Positions 8,596 through 17,147 of a DNA stretch of 42,797 nt are shown here, in pieces. How positions within the stretch are numbered: position 1 is the stretch's first letter; each line of letters starts with the position of its first letter. Under the pieces are notes generated by a model. The model searched no databases, was not told where the DNA came from, and saw nothing but the letters and a program-made list of their open reading frames with translations. Source of the DNA: JAAGZL01 sp050288625 (GTDB taxonomy: Bacteria; Pseudomonadota; Gammaproteobacteria; Chromatiales; Chromatiaceae); NCBI GenBank assembly GCA_050288625.1, contig JBNKEE010000026.1, forward strand, positions 1 to 42,797. The letters are read 5' to 3'. The translations under genes and the position numbers were made by a program.

Positions 8596-9387
8596 GTGAC
8601 AGCAAAGATTCAAGCGCCAGTGGTAGCTGGGTATTTCTATCCGGCAGATCCGGACGAGCTACGTACGGATATCAGGCAGTTCATATCTGATGCCCACCAA
8701 GAGCATGGCTACGCTCCAAAGGCGCTTATAGCACCCCACGCCGGATACATCTACTCAGGTCCTGTGGCTGGAAGCGCTTACGCCCAACTAACCAATGTTG
8801 CAAAAAATATAAACAGGGTTGTATTGCTAGCACCTTCTCACCGAGTTGCGTTTCGCGGAATCGCATATTGCGAATCAGATCTCTTTCGCACACCACTAGG
8901 AGACATAGAAGTAGATACTGACTCTATCGCCATACTTAAAGGCCTACCTCAGATACACCTTCTGGACCGCGCCTTTGCCCAAGAACACAGCCTAGAGGTG
9001 CAGCTTCCATTTTTGCAAGAGGTACTAAATGATTTCAAGATTGTCCCCCTCGTGGTGGGAGATATAGACCCTGCATCCGTGGCTGAGGTGCTTGATTTAT
9101 TATGGGGTGGACAAGAAACGCTGGTGATTGTTAGTTCGGACCTGAGTCACTATTTAGATTATGAAACAGCCAAAGCCACGGACTCGGCAACCAGTAAAGC
9201 GATTGAAAATCTGCAGCCAGATCTTATCTCTCATCGACAGGCCTGCGGTGGAACCCCGGTCAAAGGGCTTATCCAGGTTGCTCAGCGCAAAAACCTGAAT
9301 GTTATCACTCTTGATATGCGCAACTCTGGTGATACTGCTGGAACGAAGGATCAGGTAGTAGGATACGGGGCCTATGCATTCTCCTAA
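8596..9387 (+). CDS. amrB: AmmeMemoRadiSam system protein B (MEMO1 family)
   Basis: MEMO-like protein related to class III extradiol dioxygenases, cytosolic, of unresolved biochemical role in bacteria. The 263-residue product starts at GTG 8596 with MTAKIQAPVVAGYFYP. APHAGYIYSGPVAG contains His48 and LAPSHRVAFRG contains His82, positions corresponding to the metal-site histidines of MEMO1. SSDLSHYLDY and DMRNSGDTAG are further family motifs. A GAGAG purine stretch precedes the start. The 3' end overlaps the next gene by 14 nt, so the two are translationally linked. Full-length and intact. Confidence 0.93.
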   Translation: MTAKIQAPVVAGYFYPADPDELRTDIRQFISDAHQEHGYAPKALIAPHAGYIYSGPVAGSAYAQLTNVAKNINRVVLLAPSHRVAFRGIAYCESDLFRTPLGDIEVDTDSIAILKGLPQIHLLDRAFAQEHSLEVQLPFLQEVLNDFKIVPLVVGDIDPASVAEVLDLLWGGQETLVIVSSDLSHYLDYETAKATDSATSKAIENLQPDLISHRQACGGTPVKGLIQVAQRKNLNVITLDMRNSGDTAGTKDQVVGYGAYAFS

Positions 9388-9988
9388 CCCGCCATCATTG
9401 GACTTTACTCTAGCGGAACAAGAGATGCTGTTGCAGCTGGCACGAGAGTCTATTATTCACGGGCTTATCGTAGAGCGCCCGCTAAACATACAGACAAGCA
9501 GCTTCCCTACCCACCTACAAGATGAACTTGCTTGTTTTGTCACACTAAATCGAAATGGATCATTACGTGGATGTATCGGCCATCTGGAGGCGACACAACC
9601 GTTGGTAAAAGACGTTGTTGATAATGCCTTCGCTGCCGCATTCCATGACCCGCGTTTCCCAAAGCTTACTGAATCTGAAATGATGGGGCTAGAGATACAC
9701 GTATCAATACTCTCTACATCAAAACCTATAGAGTTCGCCTCAGAACGAGACCTGCTTTCACAACTGCGCCCAGGCGTTGATGGTCTGATAATAAAGCATG
9801 GCATCCACCAGGGGACATTTCTGCCTTCTGTCTGGGAATCACTCCCAGAACCAGCATCTTTTCTCAACCAGCTTAAGAGAAAGGCCGGACTGGCCACCGA
9901 TTTCTGGTCTAACGATATACTTATAATGCGCTACACCACAGAATCATTTTCTGACAAAGGAGTCAGTCAGACCACCGCTACTGCTTAA
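9374..9988 (+). CDS. amrA: AmmeMemoRadiSam system protein A (AMMECR1 family)
   Basis: AMMECR1-domain protein, 204 residues. The hallmark LRGCIGH segment lies near residue 60, followed by ATQPLVKDVVDNAFAAAFHDPRFPKLTE and later TFLPSVWESL, all conserved in AMMECR1 proteins from bacteria to humans. Its start is inside the MEMO-like gene (14-nt overlap), so the pair is one operon. Its last 11 nt overlap the 3' end of the convergent pentapeptide-repeat gene. The molecular activity of the family is unknown; it is usually found with the radical SAM and MEMO partners, as here. Confidence 0.94.
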   Translation: MHSPNPPSLDFTLAEQEMLLQLARESIIHGLIVERPLNIQTSSFPTHLQDELACFVTLNRNGSLRGCIGHLEATQPLVKDVVDNAFAAAFHDPRFPKLTESEMMGLEIHVSILSTSKPIEFASERDLLSQLRPGVDGLIIKHGIHQGTFLPSVWESLPEPASFLNQLKRKAGLATDFWSNDILIMRYTTESFSDKGVSQTTATA

Positions 9989-10889
9989 CACACTTCCCCA
10001 CAGAACCAGGGCCACAGACGGATCCATCGATCCAGATTGCCTTAGTCATCTTTGCTCCATCTATCTTTGCCCCACCCATTTTAGAGTTCTGCAGATTGGC
10101 ATAGCTTAGATCGCTATTGGTTAAGTCTACATTGGTCAAATCAGCATTTTGCAGATTTATCCCCTTCATCTTGGCTTCCGATATCTCAGAATAGCTAAGA
10201 TCAGAACCGGAAAGATCGGCATATTGCATATCTGCATTATTCAGATCGCTTCCGGATAGCTTGGCCATACGCAAGACGGCACTATTCAAAACTGCACCTT
10301 GTAGATTGGCCGATTCATAACTTACCGCATCCAGCCGGCAACTACGCCAATTGACGCCTGGTGCAGCCCCGGAGCTACAGTCAGGATCGGGGATCACGTC
10401 AGGCGAGCCTAAATATAGCCCAACTCCCACAGACACAAAGACTAAAACCGATACAACTAAAAAGCCCAGATATGGAATCCTGCGTATTTTATATTGCTCT
10501 ATCAGTTGAGTCTTGGAAAGTTGATGGCGCTTGATAAGTTCAGACTCATCCTTCCTTCTCTGCCCTTTGCGTTTATTCTTATACTTAAGGTCCTCCTCTT
10601 TACTACGCCTTTCAACACCCTTGCGCTCATCTTCTCCCAAGCGTACCGGCAGAACCTCGTACAGTTTTCCTTCTGCGGCGGCCTTGCGAATCTCCGGCGG
10701 CACCACCTCAGGCACGTGCATGACGCTCTGCCACTCCTTTTTATCCAAGCTCACCTGGTCTGATGGCAATACTCTACCGAGCAACATAAAGCGACGCAGG
10801 GTGCCGCTGGGGAATGGGCCTCTGATGGAATCAGATCTACGAATAAACCATAGTTTCTGTTTGTTATCTTTTGCCTGCTCCGCGGGCAT
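9978..10889 (-). CDS. Membrane-anchored pentapeptide-repeat protein with GYF-like N-terminal domain
   Basis: Unrecognised 303-residue protein with three visible parts. Residues 13-60 (WFIRRSDSIRGPFPSGTLRR..LGRVLPSDQVSLD..W) resemble a GYF_2-type domain. Residues 85-135 are highly charged (K/R/E). Residues 140-160 are one transmembrane helix. From about 185 to 287 run roughly 20 A(D/N)Lxx pentapeptide repeats, expected to form a right-handed quadrilateral beta-helix outside the cytoplasm, flanked by four cysteines (171, 184, 292, 300). The ATG at 10889 has GGAG about 9 nt upstream. It is convergent with and overlaps amrA by 11 nt. Function unknown; the layout suggests a cytoplasmic sensor or adaptor tied to a periplasmic scaffold. 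Confidence 0.8.
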   Translation of the reverse strand: MPAEQAKDNKQKLWFIRRSDSIRGPFPSGTLRRFMLLGRVLPSDQVSLDKKEWQSVMHVPEVVPPEIRKAAAEGKLYEVLPVRLGEDERKGVERRSKEEDLKYKNKRKGQRRKDESELIKRHQLSKTQLIEQYKIRRIPYLGFLVVSVLVFVSVGVGLYLGSPDVIPDPDCSSGAAPGVNWRSCRLDAVSYESANLQGAVLNSAVLRMAKLSGSDLNNADMQYADLSGSDLSYSEISEAKMKGINLQNADLTNVDLTNSDLSYANLQNSKMGGAKIDGAKMTKAIWIDGSVCGPGSVGKCVKQ

Positions 10890-11002
10890 ACGCCATCTCC
10901 GTTTCTAACTATTTGATTATACGAGAAAACGACAATGCATCTATAATTATATCGTCAATGTACAGATACAACTTGAGGTCGGCGATAAACTATTCTGAAA
11001 CC

Positions 11003-11019
11003 TGGCCGATATGTTGTTA
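11003..11019 (+). promoter_or_regulatory. Possible sigma-54 promoter of fliK
   Basis: TGGCCGATATGTTGTT has GG (11004-11005), 10 nt, then GT instead of the usual GC. The -24 half is good and the -12 half imperfect. It lies 30 nt before the fliK ATG, and two other flagellar genes in this window have better sigma-54 promoters. Tentative. Confidence 0.3.
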
Positions 11020-11048
11020 TAACTCAGCTAATACAGTAACCGTATTTG

Positions 11049-12344
11049 ATGGATATATCCAAGCTCACAATCAATCCAAAACTTACCATTGAGCCATCGG
11101 TCACGTCCGTCTTAAAGAACATGCAACCTGGTCAACAGTTTCAGGCAAGTGTTCTTTCGGATACCAGTCAAAACCTTGTAAGGCTAAAGATTGGAGTTAC
11201 AGAGTTTATCGCCCAAACCCAGGTTAGCCTAAGGGCCAATCAGAAGATAACCCTGGATGTAATAAAGTCTGGGGAGATGCCAGAACTGCGTCTGGTACGA
11301 GAAGCGGAGATTCGCAACTATCAGGCCGATATCCTACGCTCAATCCTGCCGAAACAGATTCCGATGCAGAGGCTCTACGCCAATCTCCAGGCGGTATACA
11401 CCACTATCCTACGCAGCCTGCCGCAACCTGGGGCAGATCCTAAGCTACAACAACCTGCTTCAACCTTACAACCACTGCAGAATGTGTCTGGCTTACCCAA
11501 GGCAGGTATTACCGATAAAGAGGTGCTACAGCTACTACAAAATCTAACTAGCAAAGGAACAGGGACACAGCCTGCGTTGGCGGACCGTGTTGGGCCCCAG
11601 TTGATACAGGCAGCGAGAAACATCCTGGCCGCAGTCATTCCGAACTCCGGCAACATAACTCCGGCACAGTTGCGCCAGGCCATACTCGGTTACGGTCTGT
11701 TCATGGAGGCACAATTGGCAGCAGGCCAGCCACCCGGGGCCAGCTTTAAAGGTGATCTGCTCCAACTCCTGTTCCAGATAGCCAATCTGCTTAAAGCAGA
11801 TAAACAACATCTACCCACACAACAAGCAACAGCCAGCCAACCTTCCACTCCACAGGTGGAGTCGGGTCTTATCAAACTACTGGAGATACTGTTTCGCCAC
11901 GCCGAAGGCAGTCTGGCTAGGGTACATCTGAATCAGCTCGCCTCTCTTCCCTCGGAAGAGAGCGGTCGTCATGTCTGGCAGTTCGAGGTGCCGATAAGGC
12001 ATCAGGAGCATGTCGACAGCTTTATGATCCGACTGGAGCAGGAGCAGACAAAGAACAGAGACAATGACGCCAAGCCAATCTGGTATGTAACCCTGACCTT
12101 TGACATAGATCCGTTGGGACCGGTAAAGGCCAAGATATCCATGCATGAGGACGAGGTCTCCACCATGTTTCTGGCCGAAAAAAAGGAAAGCGCAGAACTG
12201 CTAAACAAACGCATGGCAGAACTTAGCAAGGCCTTCACCAATTCCGGCCTGAATGTGGGAAAACTGTTTGCCCGCCACGGAGACGCGCAACCTGAAAAAC
12301 CGCAACAAACCATCTCCACACAACTCTTGGACGAGAAAGCATGA
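11049..12344 (+). CDS. fliK: Flagellar hook-length control protein FliK
   Basis: FliK measures hook length and triggers the FlhB substrate switch; it is itself secreted. The 431-residue product has a divergent N-terminal half, a Q/P/A-rich centre (about 120-270), and a C-terminal hook-control domain (about 300-405) with RHVWQFEVPI..VDSFMIRLEQE and WYVTLTFDIDPLGPVKAKI. I chose ATG 11049; a TTG at 11046 would add one residue. The stop overlaps the next gene by 4 nt (ATGA). FliK is the best call because of this domain and the FlhB-like partner. It is displaced by about 8 kb from fliJ, next to which it commonly lies. Confidence 0.85.
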   Translation: MDISKLTINPKLTIEPSVTSVLKNMQPGQQFQASVLSDTSQNLVRLKIGVTEFIAQTQVSLRANQKITLDVIKSGEMPELRLVREAEIRNYQADILRSILPKQIPMQRLYANLQAVYTTILRSLPQPGADPKLQQPASTLQPLQNVSGLPKAGITDKEVLQLLQNLTSKGTGTQPALADRVGPQLIQAARNILAAVIPNSGNITPAQLRQAILGYGLFMEAQLAAGQPPGASFKGDLLQLLFQIANLLKADKQHLPTQQATASQPSTPQVESGLIKLLEILFRHAEGSLARVHLNQLASLPSEESGRHVWQFEVPIRHQEHVDSFMIRLEQEQTKNRDNDAKPIWYVTLTFDIDPLGPVKAKISMHEDEVSTMFLAEKKESAELLNKRMAELSKAFTNSGLNVGKLFARHGDAQPEKPQQTISTQLLDEKA

Positions 12345-12634
12345 GCGAAGAGAACACAAACAACAAAGACGTTGCAGTCGCCCTACTCTACGATGGAGAG
12401 AATGCACCACGCATAACCGCTAAAGGCCGGGGAGAACTGGCAGAACAGATCATCGCTCTGGCTGAAGAATACGGTGTACCACTACATGAGGATAGTGAAT
12501 TGGTGGCATTACTCAGTCAGATACCACTGGGGGACGAGATCCCGGAGTCACTCTATGTAGCCATAGCCCACGTAATATCCTTCGCCTATATCGTCTCTGG
12601 CAAGTTCCCTCCCGGATTTGAGGAACCGGTGTAG
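12341..12634 (+). CDS. FlhB C-terminal-domain protein (FhlB/YlqH type)
   Basis: Stand-alone 97-residue homologue of the cytoplasmic domain of the export-gate switch FlhB. DVAVALLYDGENAPRITAKG, EYGVPLHEDSELVALLSQIPLGDEIPESLYVAIAHVISF matches FlhB after its NPTH cleavage site, but there is no NPTH and no membrane part. Such proteins can replace the FlhB C-terminal fragment. It overlaps fliK by 4 nt, which fits FliK acting on FlhB during the hook-to-filament switch. flhB itself is not in the window. Confidence 0.88.
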   Translation: MSEENTNNKDVAVALLYDGENAPRITAKGRGELAEQIIALAEEYGVPLHEDSELVALLSQIPLGDEIPESLYVAIAHVISFAYIVSGKFPPGFEEPV

Positions 12635-12661
12635 CATTCCAGCTTTATTCTGTGGGCTTGC

Positions 12662-15600
12662 TTAATACCTGTATTGAACCTTGGCGAACACCCCGGCATC
12701 TATAATATCGTTACCTTCGGTACTATAGGGTGATGTATTACCGTCTACATCATCGTTACCGGATGTAATGATGGTACGGCCTGCGTCCAATGCCGCTGAA
12801 ACCGTGACACCTATACCTGCATGAAAGTTACCTACTGTCTTGCCTAGCTCCAGCGATCCTTCAAACATCGGTACTAAACCATAGCTGTTAATATCTATAT
12901 TGCGTGTACCTGTTGTCACTCCCGACTTATAAACATCGGTACGGCTTAGGTCATAGTAACTCGCCAACAATGCTGCAGAAGCAGTACCTTTCAGAACCAG
13001 TCCATTTTCTCCTAGCTTTAAGGAGGCACCAGCGCCGACTACTGGGCCCAGACCGATCATATTGGAGTTTAAATCTATATCTGCGCTTTGTGATGTAGCT
13101 CCATTGAGATTTTGATAAAGAACGTCTCGGTCTATACCTACACTGGCGACGCGCACACCGAAATGCAGTGAACCATCCATCCAGGATGCCATGGACGATT
13201 CGGCCTGGACAATCAGGTCAGCATAATTTTGCCTTATCTTTACGCTATCTCTTGCAGCATCTGCCTTACCATCATCGAAATTATTGTTAAGAACGGCATT
13301 GGCCAAGGAACGATCAAGTAGGCTTGTATAGACCGTATTCGTATCTACAGTAGCGTCCCCAGTGTGAGTTTTACTGTCAGTAAATACTCCGGTGTAACTT
13401 ACGTCAAAGAATCCGCCGGAAGCTGTTCTTCGCCGCGCACCGATATTGATACCAACACCGCTTATATCATCAAGAGAATTGTAATCCAGATCGTACGTAT
13501 ACGATGGTGCTCCAATATCCAACTCACCATAACCTGGCGTACCTTCCATCCTGCTCCAAGCGCGATAGACCATGGCATACAACTCTGTTTCGGCCCAATC
13601 CGGCGCATAACTGATATAGCTAGGATTAGGACCACCCAAGGCGTAGCTATAACGGGCAAAGAAACCGTGGTTTATGACATCGTTCTTCTCAATGGCATAG
13701 GGCGTGGTGGTTCCATCCACGTCATCATACCCAGCCGGTACAAGCGTGCGCCCTCCGCCCAGCGCGGCTGAAAAAGTGTAGCCTATACCTAACTGACTGC
13801 GTCCGAAGCGCTTGGAAAGTTCAACAGATGCATCCAACATCGGTACAAAACCAAAGGTATCCAAACTGACATTGCGCATCGCTGAGCTCGCCGGATCAGC
13901 TTTGTACAGATCTTTACGCGACAGATCGAACCAACCCGCAAGCAATGAGGCGGATGCGGCACCACTCAAAGACCAGCCGCCGGAAGAGAGTCTGATGGTG
14001 CTTTCGCCGCCAAATGTCGGACCGACACCCAGCATATCCGAGCGTAAAGATATATCGGCGGACTGATAGACACCTGCGTTCAAATTTTCGTATAGGATAT
14101 CGCGTGTCAGATCTATGTTAGCTACGCGGATACCGGCATGCCATGCACTTCCAAGCCAGGCCTTTTTATCCGCGGCACTGTCCCCAAATACCAAATCAAC
14201 CTGTTGCTGCTTGATCTCTACGCTTTCTTTGGCGGCATCGACCTGACCGTCATCAACATTATTGTTAAGTGTATCGTCAGCAAAAGAGCGATCAAGCAGA
14301 CCCGCATATACCGAGTTGGTATCAACACTCGCTGATCCTGTGCGCGAAGTGGCATCGGTGAAAAATCCGGAATAGCCTATCCCGTAGAACTGACCGGCGC
14401 GAACCAGACGACGCACGTCTATGCTCAATCCATATCCGTCCAGATCATCTAACGAATTGTAATCGAGATCGTAGTCATAGGCGGCTGCACCAGGGGTCAG
14501 AGTACCGAAACCAGGGGTACCACCCAGCGCACCCCAAGCATAATAGATACGGCCATCTACAACCAGGCGGCCATCTCCCGTAATAAAGGCACGATGACCA
14601 CCATGATGCGGTCCGAGATTGATACCAAATCTGGCGTATATACCTTGATTGATGATGTCATTACTCTCAATGTTGTAATTAGCGGTATCTCCATCTACGT
14701 CATCATTACCGTTGGCCAGCAGGGTGCGACCACCGCCCAGCGCGGCCGATATGGTATAACCGAGACTGAAAAAGTAATCGCCGTAGTCCCTGCTCAGTTC
14801 CAATGAACCGCCGAACATAGGAACCACTCCATATTCAGCCATATCGACGCTACGCCTTCCGGTCCTGGCAAGTGCTTGTTCATACTGGATATCAGAACGT
14901 CGCAGATCAAACCGGCTTGCCTGCAGAGAAGCAGAAGCAGTGGCCTTCAAAGTCCAGCCGGTATTGGTCAGGCCGATGGTAGAACCTACGCCTACCGTAG
15001 GACCTATGCCAACCATATCTGAATTAAGATCAATCTTTGAAGAACTGTATGCTCCCGCGTCCAGATTCTGGTACAGCACGTCGCGATCAAGGTTAATCAC
15101 CGCTGCCCTGAACCCCACCTGCCAATAGGTCTCCAGTCCGGGAGATAGGTACTGTTTGCGGCCAGTGACAAAATCCAAGTGATGGCGCCTGATGTCGATA
15201 GACTCACTTGCGGCATCAACCCTGCCGTCATCAAAATCACTATTGAGCACATCATCAGCCATGGTACGGTCAAGCAGACCGGCATAGATTGAATCTGCGG
15301 TCAGATCTGATGCCCTGGTAGATGATTTATCATCCGTAAAAAATCCCGTATAGCCAAAACCGATAAACCTATCAGATGCCAGGATGCGCCGAACATTCGC
15401 ACTCACACCATATCCGCTCATATGGTCCAGCGAATTAAAATCGAGATCATATACGGTGCCAACAGGCGCACCCGAACCTGCCCCCAGCTTGCCGTATGCC
15501 GGTATGCCTCCCATGGAACCCCAGACATAATACGCAGAAATATCGTATTCATAATCTGGATCACCTGAGCCGTTTTCAGAGGTAACGTCCGCAAGCGCAG

Positions 15601-15724
15601 TGGTCGCAAAAACGACGCACCCTAAAAAGATGATCAGAATTAAAGGGGTGTAGGTTAGAACCCGTTCGCGCAGCCGGCTTATCCCATACTTTGCACCAGA
15701 TACGGGCTCATTTCGACATATCAC
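12662..15724 (-). CDS. Giant outer-membrane protein of three tandem beta-barrel units
   Basis: About 1020 residues: a signal peptide with a hydrophobic core (LTYTPLILIIFLGCVVFATT) cut after TALA, then three homologous units of about 310 residues (61-371, 391-698, 714-1020). Each begins Y..W....G.P.YG.L, passes YDLD(F/Y)NSLD and (F/Y)TG(V/F)FTD, a linker with N.DDG..DAA..S, DR(D/I)(V/I)LY(Q/E)NL, and ends with NDDVDG or YDDVDG and a final aromatic strand. The alternating polar/aromatic pattern fits outer-membrane barrels, perhaps of a MOMP/Lpg1974-like pore family, but the family is not certain. I chose GTG 15724 because AGGGGA lies 6 nt upstream; the frame is open to an ATG at 15820. Function unknown. 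Confidence 0.8.
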   Translation of the reverse strand: MICRNEPVSGAKYGISRLRERVLTYTPLILIIFLGCVVFATTALADVTSENGSGDPDYEYDISAYYVWGSMGGIPAYGKLGAGSGAPVGTVYDLDFNSLDHMSGYGVSANVRRILASDRFIGFGYTGFFTDDKSSTRASDLTADSIYAGLLDRTMADDVLNSDFDDGRVDAASESIDIRRHHLDFVTGRKQYLSPGLETYWQVGFRAAVINLDRDVLYQNLDAGAYSSSKIDLNSDMVGIGPTVGVGSTIGLTNTGWTLKATASASLQASRFDLRRSDIQYEQALARTGRRSVDMAEYGVVPMFGGSLELSRDYGDYFFSLGYTISAALGGGRTLLANGNDDVDGDTANYNIESNDIINQGIYARFGINLGPHHGGHRAFITGDGRLVVDGRIYYAWGALGGTPGFGTLTPGAAAYDYDLDYNSLDDLDGYGLSIDVRRLVRAGQFYGIGYSGFFTDATSRTGSASVDTNSVYAGLLDRSFADDTLNNNVDDGQVDAAKESVEIKQQQVDLVFGDSAADKKAWLGSAWHAGIRVANIDLTRDILYENLNAGVYQSADISLRSDMLGVGPTFGGESTIRLSSGGWSLSGAASASLLAGWFDLSRKDLYKADPASSAMRNVSLDTFGFVPMLDASVELSKRFGRSQLGIGYTFSAALGGGRTLVPAGYDDVDGTTTPYAIEKNDVINHGFFARYSYALGGPNPSYISYAPDWAETELYAMVYRAWSRMEGTPGYGELDIGAPSYTYDLDYNSLDDISGVGINIGARRRTASGGFFDVSYTGVFTDSKTHTGDATVDTNTVYTSLLDRSLANAVLNNNFDDGKADAARDSVKIRQNYADLIVQAESSMASWMDGSLHFGVRVASVGIDRDVLYQNLNGATSQSADIDLNSNMIGLGPVVGAGASLKLGENGLVLKGTASAALLASYYDLSRTDVYKSGVTTGTRNIDINSYGLVPMFEGSLELGKTVGNFHAGIGVTVSAALDAGRTIITSGNDDVDGNTSPYSTEGNDIIDAGVFAKVQYRY
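12665..13585 (-). repeat. Barrel unit 3 of the triple outer-membrane protein
   Basis: C-terminal unit, about 307 residues, starting YRAWSRMEGTPGYGELD and ending in VQYRY. The terminal Tyr is compatible with a BAM recognition strand, which usually ends in Phe or Tyr. It is as similar by eye to units 1 and 2 as they are to each other. Confidence 0.75.
13631..14554 (-). repeat. Barrel unit 2 of the triple outer-membrane protein
   Basis: Middle unit, about 308 residues, starting YYAWGALGGTPGFGTL and ending FFARYSYAL. It shares YDLDYNSLDD, DDGQVDAA and YDDVDG landmarks with the other units. Short linkers of about 20 and 15 residues separate it from units 1 and 3. Confidence 0.75.
14612..15544 (-). 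repeat. Barrel unit 1 of the triple outer-membrane protein
   Basis: N-terminal unit after the signal peptide, about 311 residues, starting YYVWGSMGGIPAYGKL and ending IYARFGINL. It carries YDLDFNSLD, FDDGRVDAA, DRDVLYQNL and NDDVDG landmarks. Confidence 0.75.
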
Positions 15725-15969
15725 AGATCTTCCCCTAAAAAGCATATAGTTATATATGAAATTAAGCTTATCAACCAGAATAAAACCTAGCAAGACAATA
15801 TCAATTTCGGCCATGAACAAAACCTACCTAAACCACCTCTTCTCTGATAATCTCCTCGAATAACAAGGAATATCCTAGTGGCGGGACACACAAAGCATCA
15901 CCTCTGATCTCTGACCGTTAGGGTATTGCCCAGTTACACAGTATTGCGCGGCGTGAAAGGGGAAATCTC

Positions 15970-16986
15970 ATGGCAAAAAATATCGTGATATTTTCTGATG
16001 GCACCGGCCAGGAGGGTGGTAAAGGTGCAAACACAAATATCTATAAACTATTCAATATGATCGAAGATCGTACCTCACGCCAAATATCATTCTACGATCG
16101 TGGCTTGGGGACTGGTTGGCGCAAATTTTCCGGGAATGTTGGTGGAGCCGGCATTTCACAAAACATAAAGGAATGCTACAGATTTATATTTGAGAACTAT
16201 GAGGCAGGAGATCAAATCTATCTGTTTGGATTCAGTCGTGGAGCAGCGACGGTTCGAAGCCTATCCAGTTTTATCCATTATTTTGGAATATTGCCGAAAT
16301 CGCGTCCTGAATTAATACGCCGAGCCTACAATATTTACCGTATAGGAGATGAAACAAAACGCAAAAAGATGGCGGATGATTTTATCGCAGCCCATCACAC
16401 CATGTGGACAAAGATTCGATTTATTGGCTGCTACGATACCGTTGCCGCCCTAGGCATACCTATTAAAGCGCTGGACGTATTACTAAACCTGATTCCCGGT
16501 TTCAAACACTCTTTTCATAACTTTAACTTGAGTGAAGCAGTAGAGAATGCCTATCATGCCTTAGCCATTGATGATGAGCGTAAAACCTTCCACCCGATAC
16601 TATGGAACCCAGAAGTTTTGCCATATCAATCTGTCAAACAAGTGTGGTTCTGTGGGATGCATACCGATGTCGGCGGCGGTTATGACGAACAACAACTGTC
16701 AGATATCCCGTTAGCATGGATGAGGGAAATGGCAGTAGACCACGGCCTTAAAATATATCCTGGCAACTCAGTCACTATCGACGGAGATGCAAATGGACAC
16801 ATGCACAATTCCCGCGGCAGAGGCTGGACAAAACTTTATTGCAGAAGAAGACGCTACTGGGATTCTGCCAGAATAGACAAACCTGTTATACATAACAGCG
16901 TATTGCAGCGCAAAAAGAGTGTTAGCAACGAAGATGATTCTGTTTACGCACCATGGATATTGAAACTTGATTATGAGGTGGAGTAG
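15970..16986 (+). CDS. DUF2235 alpha/beta-hydrolase (phospholipase-like)
   Basis: 338-residue soluble protein of the DUF2235 family, related to Tle1-type T6SS phospholipase effectors but also found outside secretion systems. It opens with NIVIFSDGTGQ, has the nucleophile elbow GFSRGA (87-92, Ser89), the GCYDTVAALGIP motif that corresponds to the usual G.WDTVGALG, and a catalytic-His segment MHTDVGGGY near residue 235. There is no signal peptide. AGGGGA about 7 nt before the ATG supports the start. No VgrG, Hcp, PAAR or immunity-like gene is adjacent, so an effector role is not supported here. It is divergent from the triple-barrel gene across about 245 nt. Confidence 0.85.
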   Translation: MAKNIVIFSDGTGQEGGKGANTNIYKLFNMIEDRTSRQISFYDRGLGTGWRKFSGNVGGAGISQNIKECYRFIFENYEAGDQIYLFGFSRGAATVRSLSSFIHYFGILPKSRPELIRRAYNIYRIGDETKRKKMADDFIAAHHTMWTKIRFIGCYDTVAALGIPIKALDVLLNLIPGFKHSFHNFNLSEAVENAYHALAIDDERKTFHPILWNPEVLPYQSVKQVWFCGMHTDVGGGYDEQQLSDIPLAWMREMAVDHGLKIYPGNSVTIDGDANGHMHNSRGRGWTKLYCRRRRYWDSARIDKPVIHNSVLQRKKSVSNEDDSVYAPWILKLDYEVE

Positions 16987-17147
16987 CTATCGCACCTATA
17001 ATCTGAACATAGCTAGCATCATCAATCAGACTCGTTAGTTTTCGAGCCGACATGAAAATCTTATTCCACTCTGAGGTTTCTGGATTACCAGCTTATCCAC
17101 AACCTCAAATATGGATACAGCGCTTTCCTAAACTGATAGTTAGGCAA

